From NCBI GenBank assembly GCA_946699065.1, contig CAMPDV010000211.1:310001-374000 (forward strand): 64,000 bases of DNA, read 5' to 3'. Both the position numbers and the translations under genes were made by a program. The notes under the pieces are model-generated. The model did no database searches and had not been told where the DNA came from. It worked only from the letters and a program-made list of their open reading frames with translations. Below, in pieces: positions 11,466 to 23,508 of the stretch (position 1 is the first letter of the stretch; each line of letters begins with the position of its first letter). The stretch is from Loxodes magnus (lineage: Eukaryota > Ciliophora > Karyorelictea > Loxodida > Loxodidae).

Positions 11466-13592
11466 TTTAATCTAAAGGATTTAGATAGATAACTAATTAA
11501 ATAAAATAATTAAATTATAAACTTTCTTATTTTATACATAGCTTTAAGCTTCTTTCTCCTTAATATTAATGAAAGCATAAGTCTTAATTTATAAAGTTAA
11601 TTATAAGATATTCTACTTGTTAATTTAAGTTTTTAGTAGCAATTCTTACAATTTAGTTATAAGAGTTTTCTTATTTTGCTGAAAGGTTATATTTGAAGTA
11701 TTTATAATTTCATAAATAAAGAGATACAGAATATTAAAAAGCAATAGATTTGCTGACATATCATAAGCATAGTGTTAATTAATTTATAAAGAAACTAAAT
11801 TTTTAACTTTAGGTATAACTAAACATTTTTCGAGGGTTAGTAAGGAAAATATTCTAAAATAGATATATCTTTCATTATAAACTTTAAATAAAAGCTTTAT
11901 AACTTTCTTAAACAATGCTTTTGCATCAATTAAACAAATTTTTTTAAATCCTAATTTTATAGGTGAAAGGTTATTCATTTTAGAATTTACTAAAATACAA
12001 AAATTAGTTAAATTTATAAAATAAATCTTGGCATATTAGCTACTAAAGAGAAATAAAAACTTCACATTATATCTCATTAAAACTGAAGTTTAGTAGATAA
12101 ATCAGAATTTAAAGAAAATTAATTTATCAAAAGAATAAATAACACATATAAGTTAGATTATCTAAGAAAATAAATAATTAAAGCAATAAATTATTTTTTA
12201 CTCCTAAATGAAATTAGGAATAAAATTAAATTTCTCTATCTAATTTGGAAACTTCGAAGGAAAATAATATAAGCCAATGGATTTTATAAACGAAAAATTA
12301 ATTACAAGAGTAATTAGATGCTTATTTTTAAGGACTATCAAAAATAGAAGCTATGCTTTAATTTAGAATCTTTATCTAATTTAACTAAAACATTTATAAT
12401 TATTTAAGCATTACTTTGATAATATGGATAACAATTAATAAGCTTTCACATTTAGATGAAAAAATCATAAGTCTATTTAAAAAGAAAATTATAAATAATA
12501 ATTAAAGGATATTATTGATTCTTTTGAATAAAAAACCATATCCTGTATAATTTTAAATTTAAAGCAATAAAATAGTTATAAATATCATAGGCTAATTAAA
12601 AATATTTTAAAGATAAATAAAAATTTATTTAATTTATATAAAAAACCGAATTATGCTGACTAAGAAAAAATCTTAAAACAAATAAAAAGAAGCGCAGCCT
12701 TGTTAGATCCAGACTAAAAGTATTAATTATTTATATAATTTACTTTAAATAAAAAATAAAAATTTTCCTTATTCAATAAAAATAAATTTCTAACAATTTT
12801 ATCTGATCTTGCTTACTAAAATCACTCATATACTTTTAAGAAAATTTTTTTAAATTAAGGAATACAAAGGTATGAAATATCTAAGCTAAATAATTAAAAT
12901 AATATAATGATATATACATCAAAACTTATGTAAAAGCTAATAATTATATTGTATAATATATTATTGATAATTTTAAAATACTCTAATATTCAATTATAAG
13001 TTAAATTAAAGCAAGATATTCATATATATGAATTTTAAAATATCTATAATACTCAAATAATTATTAATAATTAAGCATACATTTTAATATTTATACCTAT
13101 TCATAATAAATATAATCTAACCTAAAATAAATTTTATGAAATTATCCTTTTAACCATCTATTTAACTTTTGTTTTTTGAGTAAAAATAATAATTCTATAC
13201 TTATAGCTTAAATAATAAATATAGATATTTTCAAAAAAATATGATTGCATAAGCTGAAAAAAGAATAGGTAAATAAAAAAGAGTTCTAAGAAAAATATAT
13301 TCATCTTATCTAGTTAAATATTTTATCTTAATTAAATAGATAAACATAAATACATTATAAATAAATAATTTATAGTAAAACTAAAACTAAATTTACAAAT
13401 AAAATAAATTAAGAAATTTATTATTATTTCTTTTTTTCTGAAAAAATTATATCATATTATAAATTTAATTAGTTTTAAGCTTTAAGAGTAAATAAGCATT
13501 ATCATTAATTTTAAAAGAATTATTTTTTAAATAAAGGAATTATTTAAAATACTTTAAACTTATTTTAAATTACAAATATCTAAATTAAAAAG
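11466..13592. other. Intergenic upstream of receptor copy 1
   Basis: AT-rich region between the receptor start and the GC-rich RNA gene. A minus-strand stretch at 11784-11978 gives a compositionally plausible short peptide (MNNLSPIKLGF start), but it has no copy in the matching position of the duplicate and no motif, so I do not call a gene. The rest shows nothing. Confidence 0.45.
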
Positions 13593-13874
13593 ATGGTGGG
13601 AGCTGAGATTGACCTTCTGAATCATACTTTCTGGTTTTATGGCTAGGAACAAGTTCCTTTCCTGTCGCTGAGAAAGTCCCTGGTCAAAGTCAACCTTTGC
13701 AAGGGAACGCCTTCCTTTTGATTATCCACTCCTGGTAGGGGCTTGAAGCCTGGCTGCCCATAGCGATGGAGCTCCCTGGCAGCTGCTTTTCGAAAGTAAC
13801 AGGATGCCCCCATTATCCCATGAAGGGAGTGTTGGGGTCGTTAAACTGCAAGAAGTTACAGTCCAAATCTCTTT
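13593..13874 (+). ncRNA. RNase MRP RNA (or RNase P RNA)
   Basis: This is a sharply bounded block of about 280 bases near 50% GC in roughly 20% GC surroundings. The sequence GAGAAAGTCCCTGGTC at 13669-13684 matches the CR-I motif of eukaryotic MRP RNA (GAAAGTCCCCGGAC in human, from memory of the family). The GTTGGGGTCGTTAA near 13830 resembles CR-V and can pair with AGTCCC to form the P4 helix. GGAACAAGTTCC just upstream makes a P3-like hairpin. GAGATT (13605) can pair with AATCTC (13866), followed by TTT as a Pol III terminator, closing a P1-like stem. MRP cleaves pre-rRNA in the nucleolus; P cleaves pre-tRNA leaders. I prefer MRP because of the CCC-GG after AAAGT. The ends are approximate. 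Confidence 0.62.
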
Positions 13875-14797
13875 AAATTGAAATTAATTAATTAAATACA
13901 AGTATCTAATTGATTTTCTAGTAAAAATTTATTAATCATATAATATTTTAAAAATTTCTACTAAGAATTAGCAACAAAAAATTAGCTATCTAGTGTTAAT
14001 TTAATAAAAAGACTTTAAAATTGATAATATAAAATAAAGATATTTAATATTTACTAAATAAAAAGGAAAATAATTAAAATACTATTATTATTATTTAGGT
14101 TATAGTTAACTTCTAAGTTAAATATAAAGATAAATAGTACTATTCAGTTTGTTTTTATGAGAATTTATAGGATAATTAAGTTATGCTTAGGCATAAAAAT
14201 TAAACTATTTGATAATTTGTAATATTTCTATCTAAGAATTTAAATCAAACATTAAGTCACTTTTAATCATAATGGCTATTTATTAAGATGACCTTTAATA
14301 TCATATATTTTTAAGATAAATGGAAAATGAAAATAAGTTTAATTTAAAGTTTTTTAAAAACTTACTCTATTAAATTTTCTTTCAAGTGATTATAAGAGTA
14401 ATAAAAAATAATCTAAAATAAATAAGATTAAGGATTAAATAAATCTTTAGCAAGATTAATATATTATAATGATAACTAAATAACTAATAGCTAGAAATGC
14501 TTCAACAGTATCAACTAGATAAAAATAAATTATAATTAAAATAATTAAAAAGGAATCATTATAATTTAAAGTAACCTAAAATTATCTAAAATTAAAAATT
14601 ATAGATATTTCAATAAGCTATTAGTCCTTTACTATTATACTATTTAGATTAAAAAATTATACAATAGATATTAATTATATATAAACTGCTATAGCCTATT
14701 TTATAAATTAATAATATTTAAAATTATTTATATAAACTTTTAAAATTTTAATTCATAAAGTATATTTAATTTTTAATTTTATTATATTATATATAAA
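13875..14797. other. Intergenic, no gene seen
   Basis: AT-rich spacer between the RNA gene and the orphan gene at 14798. No motif found. Confidence 0.5.
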
Positions 14798-15691
14798 ATG
14801 GCTTCTAAGAAATAACAGAACTTTTAACAAAATATTTAAACAGGAAAATTCTCTAAAAAATAAAAAAGCAAAATAATTACAATGAGTGAAAGTGAGAAAT
14901 ATGATTGATATGACGAACATTAACCACTTGGAAATCCAGAATTAAAAAAACTTCCGACACAAACTCAAATAGAAATATTATCTAAGTAATTAAAAGAGTT
15001 TATGTTCAAAAATAGATACCTCACTGATAAAGTAGAAAAACTAGAAAAATTAATAACATCTTTACTTGAGAAACAATATTAATCATCATAAGAAATAGAA
15101 AACAAACTAGAATAATGAATTCTTTAAATTTAATAATAAATTTAGGTAACGCCATTTTCGTTTTAACAGAATTAACCAGATCTTATGGAAATAAAAAATG
15201 AAGCCTCAAATTAAAAAAAATAGTAAACATTTATTTAAAATAAGTAGTAAATTTAAATTAAATAAGTGTTACAGGAATAATAGTTTAAAAGAAGAATAAA
15301 ATGTTATGCAATAAATAACACCAATGAAAATACTGCTACTAACTAAGCAAAATTTAAGTAAGAATAAATAAGATATTTTTAAAAACTATTTAGGATATAT
15401 CCAACATAAAGCGGAAAAATTTATAGAAAAAATACTTTAATTCAAATCTTAATCTTAGGATAAATAATTAGGAACGCTAAGTGCAAGACCAAAACTATTC
15501 CGAATATTAAAGGATGGTGCATTAATGAAGTGCTACACCGCCTAACTAAGCCTAGTAGGAATTCAAGACAAACTAATGGAGATAAGCTGATAGAATAGGT
15601 CAGATGGCTGATTACTAAGGCTTTAACAAAGTTTTTAACTTTCAACTTTTAATTTTAAATAGAAAATAAATAAAATTAAAAATATTAATGA
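14798..15691 (+). CDS. Orphan basic, coiled-coil-containing protein
   Basis: The frame from ATG 14798 gives a 297-residue protein if TAA/TAG are Gln, two internal TGA codons are Trp, and the first TGA after the conserved-looking part (15689-15691) is the stop. The N-terminus is Gln/Lys-rich (MASKKQQNFQQN). Residues about 45-110 form a leucine/glutamate heptad-like segment (KNRYLTDKVEKLEKLITSLL), then a Gln-rich linker, and a basic C-terminal part with WCINEVLHRLT and VRWLITKALT. Codon use and hydrophilic composition look genuinely coding, unlike the flanks. The start is chosen because the upstream sequence is pure AT noise. I recognise no family. The basic charge and coiled coil would fit a nucleic-acid-associated or cytoskeletal protein, but this is inference. 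Confidence 0.6.
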
Positions 15692-16985
15692 AATGGATCA
15701 ATTATAATATTTAAGATTGTTATATAAAATTATTTAAAAAATTAAAATTTTAAAATTTTTATGTATTATCTTTTAAAATTCTTAAATTAAAATTATAAAA
15801 TAAAAAAAATAAAAAAAATAAAAAAAACATAAATCTAATAAAACATAATTATCACTAATTTTATTAAAAATATTTAAAATTTTTTGTTAATTAAAATAGA
15901 GAATATTTATATTATTTTTTAGTATAATATTTTCATTTAACGAAAGGAGAAAAATTAAAATTTCTTGAAATAAATTAAATTTTTTTTAGATAAAATTTTT
16001 ATTTTTCCAAATTTATACAGCTAGATGCTAAAAAACTTATTCAAAATAAAAAATTATATATTTTATAAATCAAATTAAAATAAATACTTAAATTGAATTA
16101 TTAAAGCAAGAATCTTGTTACTCTTAATTTCCAAAATTTTTAAAAACAAATTTGAGATATTAAAATTGTATATTTGATATCATTAAAAATAGGAACATAG
16201 CTGAGCAACTAAGAAATATAATTTTTTCACACTAAAGTAAATTTTTTAAAGTTATAGCTAAAAATTTAGAGAAAATTTCGATAATTTTTTGATTTTGAAA
16301 ATACATCTAGAATCTAGAAATGCATAATGAATACAAACTTCGTTATGATTTTTTAAATAACATTAAATTTATTTATTTATCTACTATATCATATTAAAAT
16401 ATAATTGTTTATCGATATATTTTGTTATTATTATTTGATAAAGTTAGATAAACTTATTTTTTCATTAGTATAATTATTAGACTCATCACTTTGACTTTCT
16501 ACTTATAATTTTTCTTGTTGTCTGTTTTTCATAAGCATGCTTAAAAAATTAGTAAATTGGAAATAAATTAATAGGAGGCTTTTAATTAGTTAAAAATACA
16601 CCGAAGATCCTTTTTAAGTAAAATATCTTATTCATAAAATTAAATTTTAAATCTATACAAAAATTATATTTCACTATTAAAATAGCTATTTAATTAAAAA
16701 GATTTAATCTAATTTAGTAATTAAGTGACAAAAATACATCAATTCAGCTTTCTTATTTATTTTTTCTAATTAAGTTTGTTTAATATACTTTTGTTTAATA
16801 AATTACACTAAATCCATAAAACCAATAAAAATTTTGAGAAAGGTATTAAAATAATCGAAAAAAAAAAAATTTTTATTTTTTAGTTAAAGATGAAAAATAA
16901 TATTATATAAAGTTATTTTAAATTTCTTAATGTCATAGTTAAATAAATAGCAGGTAGAACTAAAATTTAAATCTATTAGCATAAG
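15692..16985. other. Spacer with a possible minus-strand exon
   Basis: Mostly AT noise. About 16390-16560 on the minus strand yields a hydrophilic peptide beginning LMKNRQQEKLQVESQSDE and ending in a Gln run, which looks coding but has no start, stop or motif that can be fixed. Confidence 0.35.
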
Positions 16986-17297
16986 AATATTTAATGCACT
17001 GGTTTTCTATAATCATTCTATTTAATTGTGCTTGTAAGAAATATAAGAGATAGCTATCAACTGATGCTTCTTTAGTTTTATTGAATAATCTATTAACTGA
17101 TCTATATTACATTTCCTAAATCCAAATTTCAACTCTTCCGTCTAAAATATTGTATTATATTACCACTTAATACGATGGCTTTTTCAAGTAACCAGTGGAT
17201 AAAATTCAGGTTTACCGTCAAAATAGATAATAAATTTTAGTTCAAAGCAGAAACATGAAAATAGATAAAAATAAAAATAACTTCCAATTATTGGCAT
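16985..17297 (-). CDS. Unrecognised secreted or membrane-like protein fragment
   Basis: From ATG 17297 the minus strand encodes MPIIGSYFYFYLFSCF, a signal-peptide-like start, followed by FDGKPEFYPLVTWKSHR in the same frame. After about 17160 a different frame reads better (DGRVEIWIQEMQYRSVNRLF, then LQAQLNRMIIENQ), so either a short intron or an indel lies between. The gene borders the tandem array at 17.4 kb, which would be its promoter side. No family is recognised, and the call rests on composition only. Confidence 0.35.
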
Positions 17298-17429
17298 GAT
17301 GCTAGATGTTACTTATGCTCTTTTAAAATTATAATAGTGAATATTACCTCAATTTAAAGCATCTGCTAATACTTAAACTCAGAGTTGTTTCTTATATAAA
17401 TCAATTTTATAATTGATATAAAATCCATT

Positions 17430-19240
17430 GAAAATAAGTGATAATTCTAGCTAGACTTTGAGCTCTAATCTAGTTCTCAAACGAAGTTTAAGTATCAAAA
17501 AACTGAAGAAGTAAAAAGACTGAAATAAGAACTTATAGTTAAGACTTAGTTATAATCGAGTGCTCTGATCTAGTTTTCAAAATAATTCTGAGTTGAGTTA
17601 AAATCGAAGAATTTAAAAAACTGAAAGATTAACTTATAGTTAAGACTCTGTTCGTCTTAAGAGCTCTAATCTAGTTCTTAAAATAAGATTAAAATTTAAA
17701 AAAATTTGAAAGTAGAAGTTGATATAAGATTCCATTCTTCTTAAGAGCATGCTCAAATAATTAAAAAAATCTATGTACCAAAAGCTGAAGAAGTTAAAAG
17801 ACTGAAATTAAAACTTTAAGTTTGGAATCGGTTTTCCTTGAGAATACTGATACTGTTCTCAAAAAAGTCTGGGTAGAGATTAAGCTATAGAACTGTAAGA
17901 CTGTAAGAAAATCTTTAAGTTTGGAGGCCATTATCCTTGAAGCTCTTATCCAATTCTCAAAAAACAAACAGATAAATGTAAAGCTTAGAACTGTAAGACT
18001 GTAAGAAGAATTTTAAGATTGCAAACCGTTATCATTGCGTGCTCGGATCTATTTCTATATTTATATCTGAACATCGAAAATGCTGATGCACTAAAAGACT
18101 TTAAGAAGAAATTAAATTTGGAATCCGTTAATCCTTGAAAGCTCTAATCAAGTTCTCCAAATTTGAAGTGAGAATCGAAGGTGCTAAAATCTTAAAGACC
18201 GTAAGAGAAACTTTAAGTTATGAATCCGTTAATAGTTAAAAGCTCTTTTCAATTTCACCAAAAAAGTTTGCTGATAAAAAGCTTAACTACTATAAAATTG
18301 TAAGAAGAACTTTAAGTGCCAATCCGTTATCGTTGCGTGCTCAAATCTCTTTCTATAGTTATATCCGAATATCGAAAGTGCTGAAACACTAAAAGACTGT
18401 AAGAGGAACTTAAAGTTTGGAATCTGTTTTCCTTAGGAGCTCTGTTCAAATTCTGCCAATGAACTGAGAATCGAGTGTGCTTAAATATTAAAAATCTGTA
18501 AGAGAAACTTTAAGGTTGGAATCCGTTAATCGTATATAGCTCTAATCAAGTTATTAAAATTTGCTCTGAGAAGCGAAAGTGCTCAAATACAAAAAGACAA
18601 TAAGAAAAACTTTAAGTTTGGAATCCGTTAATCCTTAAAAGCTCTGATCGAGTTTTCAAAAAGAAAAGATAAGATGTAAACCTTAAGAACTATAAGACTG
18701 TAAGAAGAACTTTAAGTTTTGAATCCGTTATCCTTGATAGTTCTGATCTATCTCTCAAAAAAAGTCTGGGTAGAGGTAAAGCTAAAGAACAGTAAGAATT
18801 TAAGAAGTATTTTAAGATTGGAATCTGTTATCCTTGATACCTCTAATCAAGTTCTCCTAAAAAGTAAGAGTTACGAATTAGCTTAAGTACTTATAGAATG
18901 AAAGTACAACTTATTTTATAGACTCCGTTTCATTTGAGATCTTTAGTTTAGTTCTAAAAATTTATGTCGAGATAAAATTGAAAAACTAAAAATTGAAAGA
19001 AGAACTTTGACTAAAAACTCCATTCTGTTTCATATTTATATCCAGTTCTTAAATTATTAGTAATAAATTTTCAAATCGGAAGATTTTAAAGTTGAACATT
19101 GAGTCAAAAATAGTTTCTTCTTGATAGCTTTGATCTAATTCTCGAAAGGAGTCTCATTAGGGATATAGCTGAAGAACCTAGAAAATTTTAAGTAGGACTT
19201 TGAATAAAACTCCATTCTGCCTTTTCTAAGGATTTTCACA
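17430..19240. repeat. Degenerate tandem array, unit about 100 bp, about 18 copies
   Basis: The anchor GGAATCCGTTATCCTTG, or a variant, recurs at about 17546, 17645, 17731, 17825, 17924, 18022, 18120, 18224, 18312, 18419, 18519, 18620, 18720, 18821, 18922, 19016, 19107 and 19206. Each is followed by GCTCTGATC and AGTTCTC, and about 65 bases later by CTGTAAGA and AACTTTAAG. Units in 18.1-18.85 kb are the most alike and those at both ends are most decayed, as expected for an array maintained by unequal exchange in the middle. The spacing is not a multiple of three and varies by several bases, so the array is not a coding repeat. Confidence 0.85.
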
Positions 19241-19812
19241 CTCTCATTCTTTTTACCATATTTTTGCTTAAGATTTCTTAGAAATGCTAAATAATTTGAT
19301 TTGTTTGCATTTCTTCTTGAAAGAGCCTTTGGTTGTAGTTCTTTTCTTCTAAAAAAAATTTAAATTTATAAATTTTTCTCTTTTACCAGTTCCGAGTTTC
19401 GTATTCTCGTCTATTTTTTTCTCATTCTTTTCTTCCTACATTCTAAAGATTTTCAAAGAGCTTTAGTCTTAGTAAATGTTCTAACTTAGCTAGTTTTTTT
19501 GATATTAAGATTAGTTAAAGATTGTGTCCCTTTTTTAGTGCATTGCTCCTAGTAGTTTTTAAAGATTTTAGGATAGAGATGTTTTTGTTATTTATATAAT
19601 AAAAAATGTGATTAAGTTGTAAAGCTGGTTGGTTTTTTAAATTTAGCAAAATGTATTGGTGCGGATTGTAGATAGGTACTTGATATAAGAGGTTAATATT
19701 GTAGTATGTATGTAATGATAGATATTTGAATTTATAATGGTTAATTATAATTTTTGATGGTAACTGTTATAAATTACCTTTATAAGCTTTTTTAATCTAA
19801 ATAATAATAAAA
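19241..19812. other. Spacer upstream of the RING-kelch gene
   Basis: T-rich first half, then a G- and T-rich, nearly C-free stretch (about 19610-19750) directly upstream of the RING-kelch start. It probably contains that gene's promoter and 5' UTR, but no element can be named. Confidence 0.4.
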
Positions 19813-21258
19813 ATGTAAGCGTTACCAAAATGCTTAATCTGCTAAGAAGATTACAACTTAACTAATGCTCTTCCAACTGTCTTACCTTGTGGACATATTT
19901 ACTGTGGTTTGTGTTTGAATACTCAGTTCTGATTATAAGGCATAATGTAATGTCCTATTTGTTAAAAAGGATTCCATTTTAGATTTGAAGACTTACCTTA
20001 AGAAAGTGATTTAATAAGAATGATATTTTAAAACTAATAATACATATAAAAGATTTAAGATGCTAGATAGAAATTAAAAGAGATAAGGAAGTAAATTATG
20101 CAAAAATCTAAAACCATTACAACCAAATTATCTAACATTACTAATACTCTCATTATACCATATACTAATATCATCCAATACACTACCATTAACTACAACT
20201 AATAACACTAAAATATTATACAATCATCCTAATTCCCTATTTACTAATATCTAAAACCAACTCAAATCCAAACTATAACAGTCTAACTATATTCCACTAT
20301 ATAACCACCTTTAGTACTAAACCCTAAATTAACTTCAAATTATATCACACAAATAAGAAACTAACTATAATACAATACTAAGTAACAACAGTTAAACACT
20401 AAACAGACTAATTAACATAAAATAACCTAGTAACAACATTTTATTCAATCTAACTATATTCACCTTTTTAATTGAACAATTTAAAAATTAAGTTTATTTA
20501 ACATTTAAACTGAGTAATTACGATAAGTCTAAGTTTAAATTATAATTCCAGACTATAGTTAAAGTATAGAATATTAAAATAAGTTATATTTAATTGGAGG
20601 ATATAACTAAAATTAAAAGAAAGGAATAAAAGAAACTTAATAGTTCGATTTCGAAGGTAATAATACAAAACTTAGTGATCTAAATGAGGGAAGATATGAA
20701 TTTGGAATAGCAGCAGCTTAAAATTATCTTTATGTGGTTGGAGGAGTTACTAGTATAAATCAAGCTTTAAAATCAGTAGAAAAGTTAAAGATAGGAAACT
20801 AAAGTAAATGATAAAAATGCTCTTAATTTTAATTTTAAATAGGTTGGTAAACTTTAGTAATAGATAAAGATGAATATAACATTTATTCAATTGGAGGTGT
20901 AAATTAGAAAGGATGAACTTTAAAAGATATATGAAAGTATAACATATAGAATGATAGATGGAGTAAGTAAAATTTGAATCTTCCTGAAGCTATTGCTTCT
21001 CCTATAGTTTCTTTAGAGCCTTTTGTCATATTTGGAGGTTTAAAAAATCTATTTACGAAAGAATATTCAAGAAGAATATATAAAAGAAACAAATAATAAT
21101 GGCAATAAAGTTAAATTTTTAAAGATGTTGAAGCTTTAACAGAGATGAAAATAAGAGGTGTCTATGGATATGTTTTTGCTTCTGAATAGAAAAGAGTTTC
21201 AATAATGAGGATTGATTTAGAAAAGTTGAGTTATAGAAGTGTTAAAGGGGATAACTGA
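19813..21258 (+). CDS. RING-finger and kelch-repeat protein (likely E3 ubiquitin ligase)
   Basis: One uninterrupted frame of 481 residues from ATG 19813. Residues 7-52 are a C3HC4 RING: CLIC, then LPCGHIYCGLC, then CPIC, with correct spacing to bind two zincs and recruit an E2 enzyme. A short basic coiled region (KLKEIRKQ) follows, then a long Gln/Asn/Thr/Tyr-rich linker from residue 100 to 245. The C-terminal part has kelch blades with the expected double glycines (LYLIGGYN, YVVGGVTS, YSIGGVN, VIFGGL) and trailing Trp, likely a substrate-binding propeller. TGA encodes Trp at consensus places, for example in KDIWKYN. I end it at TGA 21256-21258 after SVKGDN; a TAG-TAA pair at 21334 is the alternative. 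The lack of a frame break argues for a functional gene. Confidence 0.85.
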
Positions 21259-22145
21259 GATAATAATAATATTGATATGATTAATATTATTGATAATAAA
21301 TATAGTTTTATATGTAAGTAGTTTAAATATCTATAGTAAATATGTTACTACTTATTAATATGGTTAATCTATACTTATTAATGTTGTATTTTTATAAGTT
21401 TTTTTGTATGTTTAAGTGTATATATGATGTTGATATGGTAATGTAGTTATAGCTATATAGTTGACAATAAAGATTATTTTCCTTACTAGCTCTTTTTAAA
21501 GCTGAAATAAATAAAGAATCAAATTTTATCTAAACATCTTTAAAAATCTATTATTCAAATATTATCATTATTCAGATACTAACATACAGCTTATAACATA
21601 CCAAAACATATTCAACAATGTCAAAAAACTATCTTTAATATATCCTTATATTTAAATTATACAAGTACAGATTACTATTTATCTAATCAAAACTATAATC
21701 AAATTATCATTAACCTATATCTAAATACAAGTCATTATTACTATCATACACTCTAAAATACATACTTTAATACCAACTACTAAACTTTCCTATACACATA
21801 TATCAAATCAGGCCATTATATTTCAGGGTTCTCTTAATTGGTACCAGAATCTAACTAAGATGCTGAAGTTAAGGTCTCAGAATAATCCTGCCTCTATGTC
21901 GTTTATCTGGTTAGGAATTGGAAAAGCCTGAAGACATGACTGAGACAAATTATATCTTTAAGTATAAAAATAAATTCGATTGTGAAATTTGGCACAAGAA
22001 TTGGATTTTATTCTATTCCCTTTTACTTTAGCCTTTGGAAAGAAGTATAAGAATTTTGAGAGTAAAGGTAATAAATTTTTATTTAAAAAACTGAGAAAAA
22101 AGTGACCAAAGAAATCAGACGAAGCAAGAAATATTTCTAGACTAT
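21259..22145. other. Spacer with a C-rich coding-like stretch
   Basis: About 21540-21830 is C-rich and almost G-free on the + strand and would encode an Asn/Gln/Tyr/Thr-rich peptide like the linker of the preceding RING-kelch protein. From 21840 to 22145 all three + frames look partly coding. It may be the 5' part of the next gene, but the frame cannot be settled. Confidence 0.35.
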
Positions 22146-23508
22146 TTTAACAACAAAATTTTGTATTTTTTTTAATCGTGGTGAACCTAATAAAGGTAGA
22201 ATCACGTTTATTTATTTATCTTTAGAAACGTTCTCATCAGATTATTAAATCCTAGCTTCCTTATACTTAGCAGATAAAACTTCCCTTTTAAATTTAGTCT
22301 TCTAGGTAGCATTCAAATTAATACTTACTTCTGTGATATTAGATTTTAACTTAGAAAAAGATGCAAGAGAGCAGAATTTACATAGTTCAAATTTTAAGTT
22401 GTCTAAAAGTAGTGTAATATATTACTTAGTAGCACATGAAGGTTAATTGAACCAGCTAAATATTATGAATAATCCTTGAATTAAATTAAAAGTTCTTAAG
22501 AGTCTAACTAGAGAGTAAAGATCTCCTAATGGTAGTGTATCAGGAAAAATATTGAGACCTTTGGCATTACGAAAAGGCTCTGATGTAGTAAAATGTATTC
22601 CTGATATTGATATTTTTGTAAGAAGAGGAGTGGTCACTGTAGATAATCCTTTTGAATTCATAAAATATGGAGTAAAAGCGTTATAGATTTGTCCTTTTGT
22701 TTAAAATTAGACTTTTCAACAGTGTTCTATGATCTTAAAATAAGTCTGAAAGTTTACATTTATCTTTCGATTTAAAAGCATCTTGTTGAGAAGTGATGAT
22801 ATGGTAAGTTCCCACAGCAAATTAGGATAAAATTAAAATCCTAATTCTTATGAAGAAAATTTAGAATTTCTCAGGATAATTGATTTGGCAGGTCCTTAAT
22901 TAAAGTATTTATCCTATATAAAATATATATAGGAAAATTTAAAGTTCCAATAATTAACAGTGATAAATGCTTTGAATATGGAAGATGCTATCTTATTATC
23001 TAGATTCTGGTTATCAGTCAATAAAATTAAAAATTTCTTAGTTTTCCTGAAATATTCATTAAGACAACACAAAATTTTCTCATACTAAGCAGTATGTTCA
23101 ATGGAGGAAAGAATTTAGACGGTTCCAAAAACATCACTATATCAGGCGTGTAAGGGAGCAGAAATTAATCCTGATTATCCGAAAGAACGTTAATAAATTT
23201 ATCCTCTTTTGAACAAAAATGAAGGTTTACAGTTAATTTTTAGTATTTATATTTGAAATAAGAATGGTTACTTGGTATTTAAGATAGATTAATAACAATT
23301 TTATAACATAAGCTTCCTAATTTGAACATAAGTTATTAAAGAATTAAATATATTAATAAAAGTAGGTAAATTATTGCTTAAGGGGTATAAAAATAAAGAT
23401 TGGCTTTTAAAATTTAATTTAATTTAATCTAAATAAATTAGGCGAAAAATAAAGTTTAACAAGTTTGGATTCAAAAATTAGATAGATATAACTTATATTA
23501 ATTATTGA
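22146..23508 (+). CDS. Unrecognised protein, about 450 residues
   Basis: A long + frame with convincing residue composition: FNRGEPNKGRITFIYLSLE, DKTSLLNLVFQ, then NGSVSGKILRPLALRKG, DVVKCIPDIDIFVRRG, EENLEFLRIIDLAG and YPLLNKNEGLQ. TGA sits at plausible Trp places (NNPWIK). The frame reaches TGA at 23506-23508, which I take as the stop. The start is not visible; a different frame reads well from about 22030 to 22145 (FGKKYKNFESKG), so an intron or indel probably separates an upstream exon. I recognise no domain. Mixed hydrophobic and charged composition without clear membrane spans suggests a soluble protein. Confidence 0.5.

Larger units (their letters stand above)
1..11550 (+). repeat. Segmental duplication, copy 1 (left end outside window)
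   Basis: This segment aligns in the same orientation with 37596 to about 49170. It carries the kinase end, three tRNA genes and the receptor gene in the same order and spacing. Most parts differ by scattered substitutions and one- or two-base indels, often in A or T runs, but 3689-6361 shows no difference by eye. Similarity fades just upstream of the receptor start (about 11520-11570 against 49140-49190). The true left end lies before position 1, because the match begins at the first base of the window. Confidence 0.93.

Noticed and set aside
11784..11978. Possible small minus-strand gene MNNLSPIKLGF upstream of receptor copy 1
   Set aside because: Composition is plausible, but there is no motif, no duplicate and no clear end, so I left it inside the spacer entry.
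13593..13874. GC-rich RNA as SRP (7SL) RNA or U3 snoRNA
   Set aside because: The SRP helix 8 core with its GGTCAAAACTCC-like loop and the U3 box A sequence are absent; the CR-I/CR-V pair fits MRP or P better.
17430..19240. CRISPR array or protein repeat
   Set aside because: Units are contiguous and variable with no unique spacers, the host is a eukaryote, and the period of about 100 with several-base drift excludes a coding repeat.
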